From contig NZ_CAJHBT010000008.1 of assembly GCF_904846675.1 (NCBI RefSeq), positions 1 to 64,000 on the forward strand: a stretch of DNA of 64,000 nt, read 5' to 3'. Below, one piece after another: positions 42,685 through 51,482 of this stretch. Every line of letters begins with the position of its first letter. Position 1 is the stretch's first letter. A program made the translations under genes and the position numbers. Below the pieces are notes generated by a model. It did not search any database, was not told where the DNA came from, and worked only from the letters and a program-made list of their open reading frames with translations. Source of the DNA: Psychrobacter urativorans (lineage in GTDB: Bacteria; Pseudomonadota; Gammaproteobacteria; Pseudomonadales; Moraxellaceae).

Positions 42685-44076
42685 TTAGTCGTCAGTATTG
42701 TCAATGCTGTCATCACTTGCGGCTTGCATCTGCGCTGTGAGCGAGGCGTTACTCTGGTCGTGGGCCATTACAAACTCGACATCACTACGAAAGCCAGCTT
42801 CCATTAAATGTAAAGCCACGCCAAGAGCGGCTTTATCTTCATAAATGACGGCATATAACGCATGAGTAATGGGCATATAAATACCTTCTTTGGTCGCCTT
42901 TTCATGCACTTGCTGAATAGTATTCACCCCTTCAGCGGTTTGTCCGAGTTTTTTGACTGCCGCATCAATATTCATGCCGCGCCCCAGCATATTACCGATA
43001 CGATAGTTACGGCTAAGCTCTGAGTTACAGGTGGCATATAAATCACCAACACCTGATAAGCCTAAGAAGGTTAATGGATTCGCGCCCGTTTCTACTCCAA
43101 AGCGGCTCATTTCTGCTAAGCCACGCGTTAATAGCATTGCTTTAGTATTTTCGCCGACATCATAAGCAGCTGCCATGCCCATGGCTATGGCGTAAATATT
43201 TTTGAGCGCCCCGCCAAGCTCGACGCCGCGAATATCATCACTGGCAAATACCCGGAAAAAGGCACTGTGCAGCGCTGCTTGTACCGCATGGCGTAACGGC
43301 TCTGAATCACTGGCAATTACCGTAGCAGACGGCATATTTTTCATGATTTCTATCGCAAGGTTGGGGCCTGACATAACTCCAAAATTCACTTCCGGCAGCT
43401 CATCTTTAATGATGTCGCTCATCAGCGCAAATGTATCTTTTTCCATACCTTTAGTCAGGGATACAATCGACTGTCCAGTAAGAAAAGGGGCAATATTTTT
43501 GAGAGTTTCTCGAAAGGCTAAGCTGGGAACCGCAACAAAAACGATATCTTTATCTTCTATAGCATCTTCTAAATCATGGCTATATTTAAGGCGTTCATCA
43601 AGCTTATAGCCTGGCAGATACTTTTTATTCATCTGCAATTTGGCCATTGACTTGACGGTACGCTTGTTACGGACCCAAAGCGTGGTATCACAGCCATTAC
43701 GCGCTGCTAAGTTCGCCATTGCGGTACCAAAGCTACCGCCACCCAAAAATGCTAAGCGCAGTTTGGCAGGATTTTTGTGGATTTTTTCCATATTTCTAGC
43801 AACATCGGCTTCAACGCTGCTCGGATCAATCTTTTTACGGCCAAGTCCTGATTTGGTCGCGCGTTCAATAATACCTGCCAGCAATCCGCCGTGCTTTTCA
43901 TTATGGCTGCCGTCGTTTTCTTCCTTTGGCTTAAGGGGTTTCTTTTTATCAACCACTTTTTTAGCAATTACTTCTTTATTAACAGCCACCTTATCAGGGG
44001 TGTTATTTTTGCTAGTATTTGCAGCTTTACTGTCGTTAGCAGAGTTGTCAGCGTGATTTTCAGTAGGGCTTGTCAT
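42685..44076 (-). CDS. gpsA: glycerol-3-phosphate dehydrogenase [NAD(P)+]
   Basis: GpsA reduces dihydroxyacetone phosphate to sn-glycerol-3-phosphate for phospholipid synthesis. The Rossmann motif LAFLGGGSFGTAMANLAA lies near residue 107, SLTKGMEKD and SGPNLAIEI near 215-235, and the catalytic Lys in GGALKNIYAIAMG near 285. From about residue 92 (MEKIHKNPAKLR) it is standard length. The first ~95 residues are a Lys/Asn/Asp-rich disordered tail absent from E. coli GpsA. The frame opens at a TTG at 44082; ATG 44076 is more likely. An internal start near Met93 cannot be excluded. Confidence 0.92.
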   Translation of the reverse strand: MTSPTENHADNSANDSKAANTSKNNTPDKVAVNKEVIAKKVVDKKKPLKPKEENDGSHNEKHGGLLAGIIERATKSGLGRKKIDPSSVEADVARNMEKIHKNPAKLRLAFLGGGSFGTAMANLAARNGCDTTLWVRNKRTVKSMAKLQMNKKYLPGYKLDERLKYSHDLEDAIEDKDIVFVAVPSLAFRETLKNIAPFLTGQSIVSLTKGMEKDTFALMSDIIKDELPEVNFGVMSGPNLAIEIMKNMPSATVIASDSEPLRHAVQAALHSAFFRVFASDDIRGVELGGALKNIYAIAMGMAAAYDVGENTKAMLLTRGLAEMSRFGVETGANPLTFLGLSGVGDLYATCNSELSRNYRIGNMLGRGMNIDAAVKKLGQTAEGVNTIQQVHEKATKEGIYMPITHALYAVIYEDKAALGVALHLMEAGFRSDVEFVMAHDQSNASLTAQMQAASDDSIDNTDD

Positions 44077-44188
44077 ATCCAATCATCCGTGTTGACCGAT
44101 TTATATCGTTCATGCAGCTTATACGCTTGGCATAAGAAGGTATAGCATTATATTGCGCTTCAACGCCCAATAGTGTAAGCATGTAAGC

Positions 44189-44866
44189 TTACGACTCAAA
44201 GCGTATCAGCGGCTCAATATCAATAGGTTTACGCACAGGCGTATCACAAGGACTGGTACCCGTATAAACAAAAGCCGTGACATAATCATCTGCGCCCACA
44301 TCAAAATAAGCTTTTACAGCTGGCTCATTACACAGCAGTCCGGTACGCCAAACGGTGCTAAACCCTTGTGCTTTTAAGGCTAAAATTAGGTTTTGTACCG
44401 CAGAACCCGCGCTTAGCATTTGCTCAAAGGGCGGCACTTTTTTATGTTCTTGCATCTTAGTCACGACAGTTATAATAACTGGGGCACGTAGTGGCAAATT
44501 AGACATTTTTTTACGCTCTTTGTCCGAAAGCTCATCCCCTTCTCTAGCAGCTTTTGCTTCAGCAGCGGCCACTAAAGCACGACCAAATTGGTGACGGGCA
44601 TTGCCTTCGGTGATAATAAAACGCCATGGACGCAGTTTTTTATGATCAGGAGCGGTAGCCGCACAGCCAATCGCCGCTTTGATTTGCTCATGTGTGGGCG
44701 CAGGAATGCTCAAATTACCAATGCTGCGTCTTGACTTTATCCAGTTAATCAACTGCTCATCAGTCACTTGCGCATTTTTATTGTCTACTTCTATAGTATC
44801 TATTTGGGCTATACTTACTCTCTGGTCTTCAGTTGCATTTACTACCGTATCTTTAGACGTGCTCAT
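44189..44866 (-). CDS. YdjA-type nitroreductase family protein
   Basis: A 225-aa FMN-dependent nitroreductase-fold protein. RRSIGNLSIPAPT contains the FMN-binding Arg pair, followed by CAATAPDHKKLRPWRFI, typical of the YdjA subgroup. The C-terminal half has GSAVQNLILALKAQGFSTVWRTG. Physiological substrate unknown; the family reduces nitro groups and some enals or quinones. The first 35 residues are an extra hydrophilic lead. AAGGA is well placed before the ATG. It lies between gpsA and zapE on the same strand with gaps of 80-110 bp. Confidence 0.83.
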   Translation of the reverse strand: MSTSKDTVVNATEDQRVSIAQIDTIEVDNKNAQVTDEQLINWIKSRRSIGNLSIPAPTHEQIKAAIGCAATAPDHKKLRPWRFIITEGNARHQFGRALVAAAEAKAAREGDELSDKERKKMSNLPLRAPVIITVVTKMQEHKKVPPFEQMLSAGSAVQNLILALKAQGFSTVWRTGLLCNEPAVKAYFDVGADDYVTAFVYTGTSPCDTPVRKPIDIEPLIRFES

Positions 44867-44949
44867 TATTTATCCTTATTTTTATTAATCTGAATACTTT
44901 ATCATTAATACACCATCAATATCCTATCAGTAGCCCATCAATAAAGTCT

Positions 44950-46050
44950 CTACGCGGCATCATCAAGACGGTGCTTCATTTTTAGATAATCTTCCGATTG
45001 CATCTCAAGCAGTCGTGAGCGCGTACGCTCAATCTCAAACGACAGCTTTTCGCCTTGATATAAGTCAAGAATAGACTGCTCAGCACGAATCAATAGCTTC
45101 ACGCGCCGATCATAAAACTCATCAACCATATAAATGAAGCGGCGAGTCGGATCGCGCAAATTATCATCTAAGGCCGGTACTGCATTGACCAAGACTGTAC
45201 TGTAGCGATTGGCAATTTCAATAAAATCAGCCGCTGAACGAGGCTCCATACATAAATGACGGAAGTCACAGAATAAAATGGTTTCCGTTCGGGCATTAAC
45301 TATTATCTCACGACCATTAACTTCAATCGGCTCATTACTTATTTTTATATTGTTAGAGAGACTGGCAAAACGGTTCGCAAGCCAATTGTGATTACTTTTA
45401 GTCATTGGTGATTTGTAAAGCTCGGCTTGCTGCAAGACCCGTAAGCGATAGTCAATGCCCGAGTCAATATTCATGATCAGCGTGTGGCACTCGAGCTCAG
45501 CAATGGCGGGCATAAAACGGTCACGGTGTAGACCATCTTTATACAGTCCGGACGGCTTAATATTGGAGGTGGTGACTAAGGTAATACCTCGATCAAAGAG
45601 CATGGTAAATAAGTCGCCTAAAATCATCGCATCGGACACGTTCGAGACAAAAAACTCATCGAAGCAGATAATGACCGCTTCTTTATAGATAATATCAGCG
45701 ACTTTCTCTAACGGGTCAGACTCACCATGGATGTCGTTTAGCTCTCGATGAACGCGTTGCATAAAATGATGGAAGTGCTGACGCATCTTGCGCTCGATGG
45801 TCAACGAGTCATAAAACATATCCATCATCCACGTCTTACCGCGCCCAACTCCTCCCCACATATACAGACCCTTTGGCGCGACAGGTTTCGCTTTTAAAAA
45901 GCTAAAAAAACCTTTTTTTTGTTCTACGCTATTCTCGAGCTGATGGTATAGCTCATCAAGGTAACTCATAGCCTGATACTGCTGGTCATCTCGAGTAAAA
46001 TCATCGGTACTGATAACTTGCTCGTAGCGCTGCAATGGAGATAATCTCAT
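44950..46050 (-). CDS. zapE: cell division protein ZapE (AFG1-like ATPase)
   Basis: A 366-aa AAA-type ATPase. Walker A is GGVGRGKTWMMD near residue 67, Walker B VICFDEFFVSN near 130, and sensor-like LVTTSNIKPSGLY near 155. HRDRFMPAI and FLFCDFRHLC-like segments are conserved (here ILFCDFRHLC). ZapE binds FtsZ and destabilises the Z-ring late in division or under low oxygen; the mitochondrial relative is Afg1. Length is normal. The ATG has only a weak ribosome site. Confidence 0.9.
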   Translation of the reverse strand: MRLSPLQRYEQVISTDDFTRDDQQYQAMSYLDELYHQLENSVEQKKGFFSFLKAKPVAPKGLYMWGGVGRGKTWMMDMFYDSLTIERKMRQHFHHFMQRVHRELNDIHGESDPLEKVADIIYKEAVIICFDEFFVSNVSDAMILGDLFTMLFDRGITLVTTSNIKPSGLYKDGLHRDRFMPAIAELECHTLIMNIDSGIDYRLRVLQQAELYKSPMTKSNHNWLANRFASLSNNIKISNEPIEVNGREIIVNARTETILFCDFRHLCMEPRSAADFIEIANRYSTVLVNAVPALDDNLRDPTRRFIYMVDEFYDRRVKLLIRAEQSILDLYQGEKLSFEIERTRSRLLEMQSEDYLKMKHRLDDAA

Positions 46051-46317
46051 AAGGCGACTCGTCTTTAAACAAAATGAATAAAGTGTTAAGACCGTCAGCT
46101 ACTACTAACTTATGATTTTTGCACTGAGACAGTAGCAGCTGATATATCAAATGGCTCATCACGTCCATTCTTTAGGTTAACACGGCTTTAGGTATAACCA
46201 ACAAACAATAATCGTAAGCAATTAAATGCAACCATTGATGACTTCATAAAAATAGAAATACACGCTAATAACAAATGACACTTTGAATCAGGGCGAGCAA
46301 AGACTAATCCACAGTAA

Positions 46318-46986
46318 TTAATCTGTATTGCCAAAACTATGCTTTTCTAACAGCTTTTTCAACTCAGTCAAGCGCCCGTGAAAGAAATGTCCAGCGCCAT
46401 CAACCACGCTGACATCAATACCCAAATTATCAGCAAAGGCTTGCATATTAGCCGGTGCAATCACCTCATCAGCATTACCATAAATCTCAAAAGTCTTGTC
46501 GATGGGTAAGCTGATATCACTACTGTCATTTTTTTCTATTGACGGTGAGATGAGGGCAACTTTATTAATCTCAAAATCACTCAGGCCCCACACCTGTGGC
46601 GACACCAGCACTTGCTCAGCGACACGCGCCGTTACATAACCGCCAAAAGAGAATCCGCCAAGCCATAGTTTGCGTGCATTAGTCTGCCCTGCAAGCCATT
46701 GTAGCACGGTCATTGCGTCCAGCACTTCACCGTCAGCATAGTCATGCTCGCCAGTCGATTGCCCAACCCCGCGAAAGTTAAAACGTACCACATGCATGTC
46801 ATTATCACGGGCAAAACGGTACATAGTGGTCACGACTTTATTATTCATCGTCCCTTCAAACAAGGGGTTGGGATGACACAATAATGCTACCGTGTCGGTA
46901 TTCGGATCATTAGGATTGTCTTGTTGCCACAGCGCATCAACTTCTAACACGCCAGCAGGAGCAGGAATTAAGGGCATATATTTCAT
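46318..46986 (-). CDS. alpha/beta hydrolase (dienelactone-hydrolase-like, YkfA type)
   Basis: A 222-aa alpha/beta hydrolase. LCHPNPLFEGTMNNKVV forms the oxyanion-hole side, FNFRGVGQSTGEHDYADGE follows, and the nucleophile elbow is GGFSFGGY. The acid is probably Asp in YGNADEVI and the His is in GAGHFFHGR. This CHPHP..GG-type subgroup is common in proteobacteria; substrate unknown. A short normal-length cytoplasmic protein. It is upstream of zapE with a 267-bp gap. Confidence 0.8.
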   Translation of the reverse strand: MKYMPLIPAPAGVLEVDALWQQDNPNDPNTDTVALLCHPNPLFEGTMNNKVVTTMYRFARDNDMHVVRFNFRGVGQSTGEHDYADGEVLDAMTVLQWLAGQTNARKLWLGGFSFGGYVTARVAEQVLVSPQVWGLSDFEINKVALISPSIEKNDSSDISLPIDKTFEIYGNADEVIAPANMQAFADNLGIDVSVVDGAGHFFHGRLTELKKLLEKHSFGNTD

Positions 46987-47316
46987 TACTAATTGAGAAT
47001 GGAGGGGCTAATTATCCTAGATATGATTTATATTTCAAGTCATTTGCTGTGTATCTACCGTGTTTACCTTATTTAACGTCTAATACAAACCAATAACTAT
47101 TAATAGTTGCTGCAAATTGCATGCTGCATAAGTAAACCCTGTTAAGCATCACTTCGTAAATAGGAGCAGGCAACATGACCGCAATACCGCACACAATGAC
47201 CGTCTAGACGCTAAGGATATAAATAGGTTAAATATATAATGCTTACTGCCCGATTCTATGTTTATTGATTAATTCTAACCCATTTCTTATTTTTGTCCCA
47301 TTTATAGGAAAATTTT
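46987..47316. other. divergent hydrolase/lipoprotein intergenic region
   Basis: The 330-bp gap is AT-rich. It contains a 10-codon ORF (47175-47207) after a strong AGGAGCAGG site, reading MTAIPHTMTV, which may be a leader peptide or chance. Nothing else is seen. Confidence 0.35.
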
Positions 47317-47703
47317 ATGAACACTTTCATCAAAACTGCCGCTTTTACTAGAACCGCTACTTTGACAGCCACTTTAGCAGTGGCGATGGCCTTGAGTGCC
47401 TGTCAAACCACTACATTATCTCCCGTTATTCAACGCGCGGACTCTACTTATGAGACCACTGGTATTAGTGATACAAAAGCCAAAGCGCAGCAAAATGCTC
47501 TCGACAGTGCGAAGAAAAATTGCGGCTCTCGTCAAGTAATTATTGTCGATGATGAAGCCAAATATAACGGTATTTTAGGTGAGCGTACTGGTCGTGTGAT
47601 TGGACAAATAGGCGGCGTATTGGGTGGTGTGTTAGGTACAGGTTCACCTGACTTATCGCGCAATGATGATTATGAATATAAGATTAATTTCCGTTGTCAG
47701 TAA
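47317..47703 (+). CDS. small predicted lipoprotein with Gly-rich C-terminal segment
   Basis: A 128-aa lipoprotein with lipobox Leu-Ser-Ala-Cys (Cys29). The mature part has a helix rich in Lys, Ala and Gln (SDTKAKAQQNALDSAKKNC), a strand (QVIIVDDEAKYNG) and a Gly-rich segment (TGRVIGQIGGVLGGVLGTG), ending YEYKINFRCQ. Two Cys in the mature part could pair. The helix-then-strand order recalls small periplasmic Ala/Lys-helix proteins, but no family is certain. The Gly-rich stretch resembles glycine-zipper segments. AGGA precedes the ATG. It is monocistronic with xseA 318 bp further on. Confidence 0.7.
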   Translation: MNTFIKTAAFTRTATLTATLAVAMALSACQTTTLSPVIQRADSTYETTGISDTKAKAQQNALDSAKKNCGSRQVIIVDDEAKYNGILGERTGRVIGQIGGVLGGVLGTGSPDLSRNDDYEYKINFRCQ

Positions 47704-48021
47704 TCTATTTAGCATCACTGTTTTGAATGAATAATAATTGCTATTTTTTCTGATTGTTTGTTATTTAGTTTTCTAAAAGCAAACTACTTTCTAGCTGTTA
47801 GATAAGAAGTGACTTCCAGCCAATAAGTATGGGATAAGGATAAATTCCTGATTGCAGTTTTATTGGCGATGCCTTTTATACCTACATTTTTTATAAACAA
47901 GCTTTTTGTCTGCCTAATTTTAGGCTAAGCTATCAGGCTGGCACCTTCATACTTTATATCTTTTATATCTTTTCTAACTTTTATAGATTTTATTCTCCCT
48001 ATATCCTCTTGGTCAAATATT
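47704..48021. other. intergenic region before xseA
   Basis: 318 AT-rich base pairs without ORF, hairpin terminator or recognised motif. Confidence 0.3.
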
Positions 48022-49608
48022 ATGCGCAAACCCAATCTTGCTAATCTCGCACATGCAAACGCTAAAAAAGATAAGGCGGCTAAGGTAATAGTACCTGCCA
48101 AGGATTTAGCGACTTTAGAGGCTGAGCTTGCTGAGCAAGAAAGCAGTCTTGAAAACCATCTTGAAGATACCGTGCTGCGTCTCAGTGATTATTTAGCAGC
48201 GGTAGAGATGGTCGTTAAGCAAACCTTTGAGCATCGGGTATGGGTCAAAGCTGAGATTCGCAATCTATCTAGCAAAGGCGGGCACTATTACTTTGAGTTG
48301 GCCGAAAAAGACGACGATGGCAAAGTAGTGGCGAGCTGCCGTGGTAACCTTTGGCGCTTCAAAGCGGCGCGCGTATTAGCAAAATTTGAGCGTGCAACCG
48401 GCATGCCACTCAGCCGTGATTTAACGGTATTACTAAAAGTGTCCGCCGGTTTTCACCCGCAATACGGCTTTTCACTCACTATTGAAGATATTGACCCCAG
48501 CTATACCTTAGGTGATTTAGCCCGGCAATACGCTGAGATGATAGACCGCTTAACCGGTGAAGGACTGATGCATCTCAATCAGCAATTACCTGCCCCGTTC
48601 GATATTGAGCACGTTATTGTTATTGCTCCTGAAAAGGCTGCCGGATTAGGTGATTTTCAAGCGGATGCTGATAGATTGGCCAGTACAGGTGCTTGTCAAT
48701 TTCATTATCATCACGCTACCTTTCAAGGTAATCATGCGCCAATGGAGATTCGCCAAGCGATTGTTAGCGCCCAACAGCAGTTCTATACGACCTATCAGCG
48801 TCTGCCAGATTTGCTGGTTATTATTCGCGGTGGTGGTGCAGTTGGCGACTTGGCCTATCTTAATGATTATGAGCTGGCCGCGCTGGTTGCAGAACAGCCC
48901 GTTCCGGTATGGGTCGGCATTGGTCACGAGCGCGATAAGGTCGTTTTAGATGAAGTCGCGCATATTAGCTTCGATACCCCATCAAAAGTCATTGCGGCCA
49001 TTTTTGCCCACTTAGCGCAATTAGTAGCACAAGTTTTAGGTTACCAAGGGCAAATTAAACAAGCCGCTCAGCGACAATTAAAACTAGCTGAACAGCAAGC
49101 TACGCGGCAACTCAGTCAAGTACAATCGCAGACTATCGGCCAATTGACTGCCTTGCAAAAGGACAGTAATTTTGCGTGGCAAAGTATTCAGCAAAGTGCC
49201 CATCGGCAAGTAAAACAAGCCGCGCGACTAACAGCTGATTGGCAGAAGCAGGTACAGACTGCTGCCTATCAACAACTAGGCAAAGCACGTAATGACAGCG
49301 CTAATTATCAACAAGTAATCATGCACTATGCTCAGCAGCATGTTATACAAGCGCAGCGAGAAAGCGTACATCTACGTGATATCGTACTTCTGCATCGCCC
49401 AGAACGGGTGCTGGAACAAGGCTATACCATGCTCACCGATGAGACAGGCAAGCAGATATTAACCAGCAGCGCCCAGCTTTATTCTGAGCAAACCGTTAAA
49501 ATTATATTAAAAGACGGGCAGGCGACTGCGCGTATCAGTCAGGTCGAAATATCCGATACAAGAGACACGGATATTGAATCCATATCAGATGATAATGAAC
49601 TAAGCTAA
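48022..49608 (+). CDS. xseA: exodeoxyribonuclease VII large subunit
   Basis: XseA and XseB form exonuclease VII, which degrades single-stranded DNA from both ends. The OB-fold domain (residues ~50-155) contains VWVKAEIRNLSSKGGHYYFEL and GFHPQYGFSLTIEDIDPSYTLG. The catalytic domain follows, with DLLVIIRGGGAVGDLAYLNDYELA and VGIGHERD. The coiled-coil region (about 325-445) is Gln/Ala-rich, and the C terminus ends in the usual RPERVLEQGYTML. At 528 aa it is ~70 longer than E. coli XseA, from an N-terminal charged tail and an acidic end. No good ribosome site. xseB follows after 58 bp. Confidence 0.94.
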   Translation: MRKPNLANLAHANAKKDKAAKVIVPAKDLATLEAELAEQESSLENHLEDTVLRLSDYLAAVEMVVKQTFEHRVWVKAEIRNLSSKGGHYYFELAEKDDDGKVVASCRGNLWRFKAARVLAKFERATGMPLSRDLTVLLKVSAGFHPQYGFSLTIEDIDPSYTLGDLARQYAEMIDRLTGEGLMHLNQQLPAPFDIEHVIVIAPEKAAGLGDFQADADRLASTGACQFHYHHATFQGNHAPMEIRQAIVSAQQQFYTTYQRLPDLLVIIRGGGAVGDLAYLNDYELAALVAEQPVPVWVGIGHERDKVVLDEVAHISFDTPSKVIAAIFAHLAQLVAQVLGYQGQIKQAAQRQLKLAEQQATRQLSQVQSQTIGQLTALQKDSNFAWQSIQQSAHRQVKQAARLTADWQKQVQTAAYQQLGKARNDSANYQQVIMHYAQQHVIQAQRESVHLRDIVLLHRPERVLEQGYTMLTDETGKQILTSSAQLYSEQTVKIILKDGQATARISQVEISDTRDTDIESISDDNELS

Positions 49609-49666
49609 AGGTATAGAAAGATCTACCTACTATGTTGTTAACTTTAAATCTAAAAAATTAGGATAA

Positions 49667-49924
49667 ATGATGACCGTCACTCAAACCAAACCAGCCACTC
49701 GCAAACGTAAAAAAGCCGCCCCAAAGACCTTTAAGGCGGCTTACGATATCCTAAAAACCAATGCCGCTGAATTGCAGCAACAAGATGAGCCAGATATTGA
49801 TAACTTAATGACTACCGTTGAAGAGTCTATTGCCGCTTATCGAGTATGCGAGACTCGTATTAACGCTGTGCAACAAGCTTTAGATGCTGCTTTTGCCGAA
49901 GAGACTGATAACAGCGCCAGCTAA
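49667..49924 (+). CDS. xseB: exodeoxyribonuclease VII small subunit
   Basis: An 85-aa XseB. The conserved helical hairpin is FKAAYDILKTNAAELQQ and TTVEESIAAYRVCETRI, which binds the XseA coiled coil. The N terminus is a short basic tail. ATGATG follows AGGATAA; either start is possible. It is directly downstream of xseA and convergent with pncB (26-bp gap). Confidence 0.85.
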   Translation: MMTVTQTKPATRKRKKAAPKTFKAAYDILKTNAAELQQQDEPDIDNLMTTVEESIAAYRVCETRINAVQQALDAAFAEETDNSAS

Positions 49925-49950
49925 GTTACTGATAATCTAGACCGTTAAAT

Positions 49951-51168
49951 CTATTTAGGCTCATCGACTTCAAATACTTGGCGCAGATAAGCCAAATAGG
50001 TATCGTTATTAATCATGGTTTTGCCAGGACTATCAGATAGCTTAGCTACCGGCTGACCGTTACACTCGACCAGTTTGAGGACGATATTCATCTGCGTTAG
50101 GCCCATATCATTGGTCAAGTTTGTGCCAATACCAAAGCTGGTTTTGATGCGGTCTTTAAAATACTGATGTAGCTCCCAAGCTTTATTTAAATTTAACCCA
50201 TCGCTAAAGGTTAATACTTTAGTTTTTGAGTCTATTTTTAATTTTTGGTAATGGGCAATGGCTTTATCGCCCCAAATGTATGGATCGCCACTATCATGGC
50301 GCAAACCATCAAATAGCTTGGCAAAATAAAGATCAAAATCACGCAAGAATGCATCCATTCCGACCACATCAGTCAGCGCAATACCCAAATCTCCACGATA
50401 TTCATGGACCCATGCCTCTAAAGCGGCTTTTTGTGAGTCGCGCAGGCGCACATCTAACGCCTGAAAAGCTTGCATAAACTCATGTGCCATTGTGCCTATG
50501 GGAGTCATCTCTAATGTTTTGGCAAGCAGCACATTGGATGTACCACTGAAAATATCTGGTTCTGCTTTATGTAAAGTTTCTACCACATGAGCCTGCCACT
50601 GTTTACTAAAACGCCGACGCGTCCCAAAATCAGCAACGATAAAGGGCGGTGCATCTGTCTTTTGCTGCTGAGCATAGCTATGTAACAGCGCAACCTTTTC
50701 GTCCAAGCGCTTTTGCCCCTCTTCCATAACGCTAGGGTCTGTTAAAGCATTAAAATACAGCTCATTAACGATAGCCAATACAAACACTTCAAAGAACATC
50801 GCTTGAATCATCGGGCCTTCAATATCGATAAACAATCGCCCTTTACCATCGGTGCTCACTGTAACGAAACGACGTTTAAGTTGGAATAGTTCTAGATAGT
50901 CAACGAAATCTGAGCGCATAAAGCGTAAGTTACGCAAATAATCAAGCTCATCTTGTAAAAATCGCAATTTACATAAGCTGTCTAATTGCTTCTCAAGTGC
51001 CTCCTTGATATCAGCAAGAGGATAAGCGGCATCTTTGTTATTGCGACAACGAAAACGATAAACACCATGGGTTTGTGGAAACTGGTGCAGCATGGCTTGT
51101 AGCATTGTGAATTTATATAAATCGTTATCAAGTAACGAGGTAATGATAGGGGCATGGGCAACGATCAT
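49951..51168 (-). CDS. pncB: nicotinate phosphoribosyltransferase PncB
   Basis: PncB converts nicotinate, PRPP and ATP to nicotinate mononucleotide in NAD salvage. The 405-aa protein has [16 protein letters not shown] at the start, the [21 protein letters not shown] segment, [14 protein letters not shown] with the autophosphorylated-His region, GLRHDSGDP for phosphoribosyl binding and NLTNDMG near the end. Length and motifs match the bacterial type. AAGG lies eight bases before the ATG. It is alone on the minus strand. Confidence 0.94.
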   Translation of the reverse strand: MIVAHAPIITSLLDNDLYKFTMLQAMLHQFPQTHGVYRFRCRNNKDAAYPLADIKEALEKQLDSLCKLRFLQDELDYLRNLRFMRSDFVDYLELFQLKRRFVTVSTDGKGRLFIDIEGPMIQAMFFEVFVLAIVNELYFNALTDPSVMEEGQKRLDEKVALLHSYAQQQKTDAPPFIVADFGTRRRFSKQWQAHVVETLHKAEPDIFSGTSNVLLAKTLEMTPIGTMAHEFMQAFQALDVRLRDSQKAALEAWVHEYRGDLGIALTDVVGMDAFLRDFDLYFAKLFDGLRHDSGDPYIWGDKAIAHYQKLKIDSKTKVLTFSDGLNLNKAWELHQYFKDRIKTSFGIGTNLTNDMGLTQMNIVLKLVECNGQPVAKLSDSPGKTMINNDTYLAYLRQVFEVDEPK

Positions 51169-51482
51169 GTTACGGCCTTAAACACAAAAATAAAAAAACA
51201 CCGCTTAATTAAGTTAAGCGACATCATATAAGGGTAAAAATGGATAACGCTAACTCGTAGCGAGCCATTGATAATGGCGTTAAGTATAACGGCATTTGCT
51301 GCTATTTTCAGAGTTCAGGACTGATCGCAGCAAAACTACTACGTTTAATAAAGCCGTCTATAAAATTAACTCGTAAATGCCTGTCATAAAAAAGGCGTTA
51401 AGATTGAATCTTAGCGCCTTTTTTATGAATTAGGCTATAATTATACGGCGGCTATTAATAACTAACGTATGAATCTTAATAA
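51169..51482. other. pncB-msrAB intergenic region
   Basis: The 314-bp gap holds the msrAB terminator and must hold the pncB promoter. No other feature is seen. Confidence 0.4.
51388..51425 (-). terminator. terminator downstream of the msrAB fusion gene
   Basis: A 16-18 bp stem (51388-51405 with 51407-51424, one G-T pair) is bounded by A- and T-runs. Confidence 0.85.
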
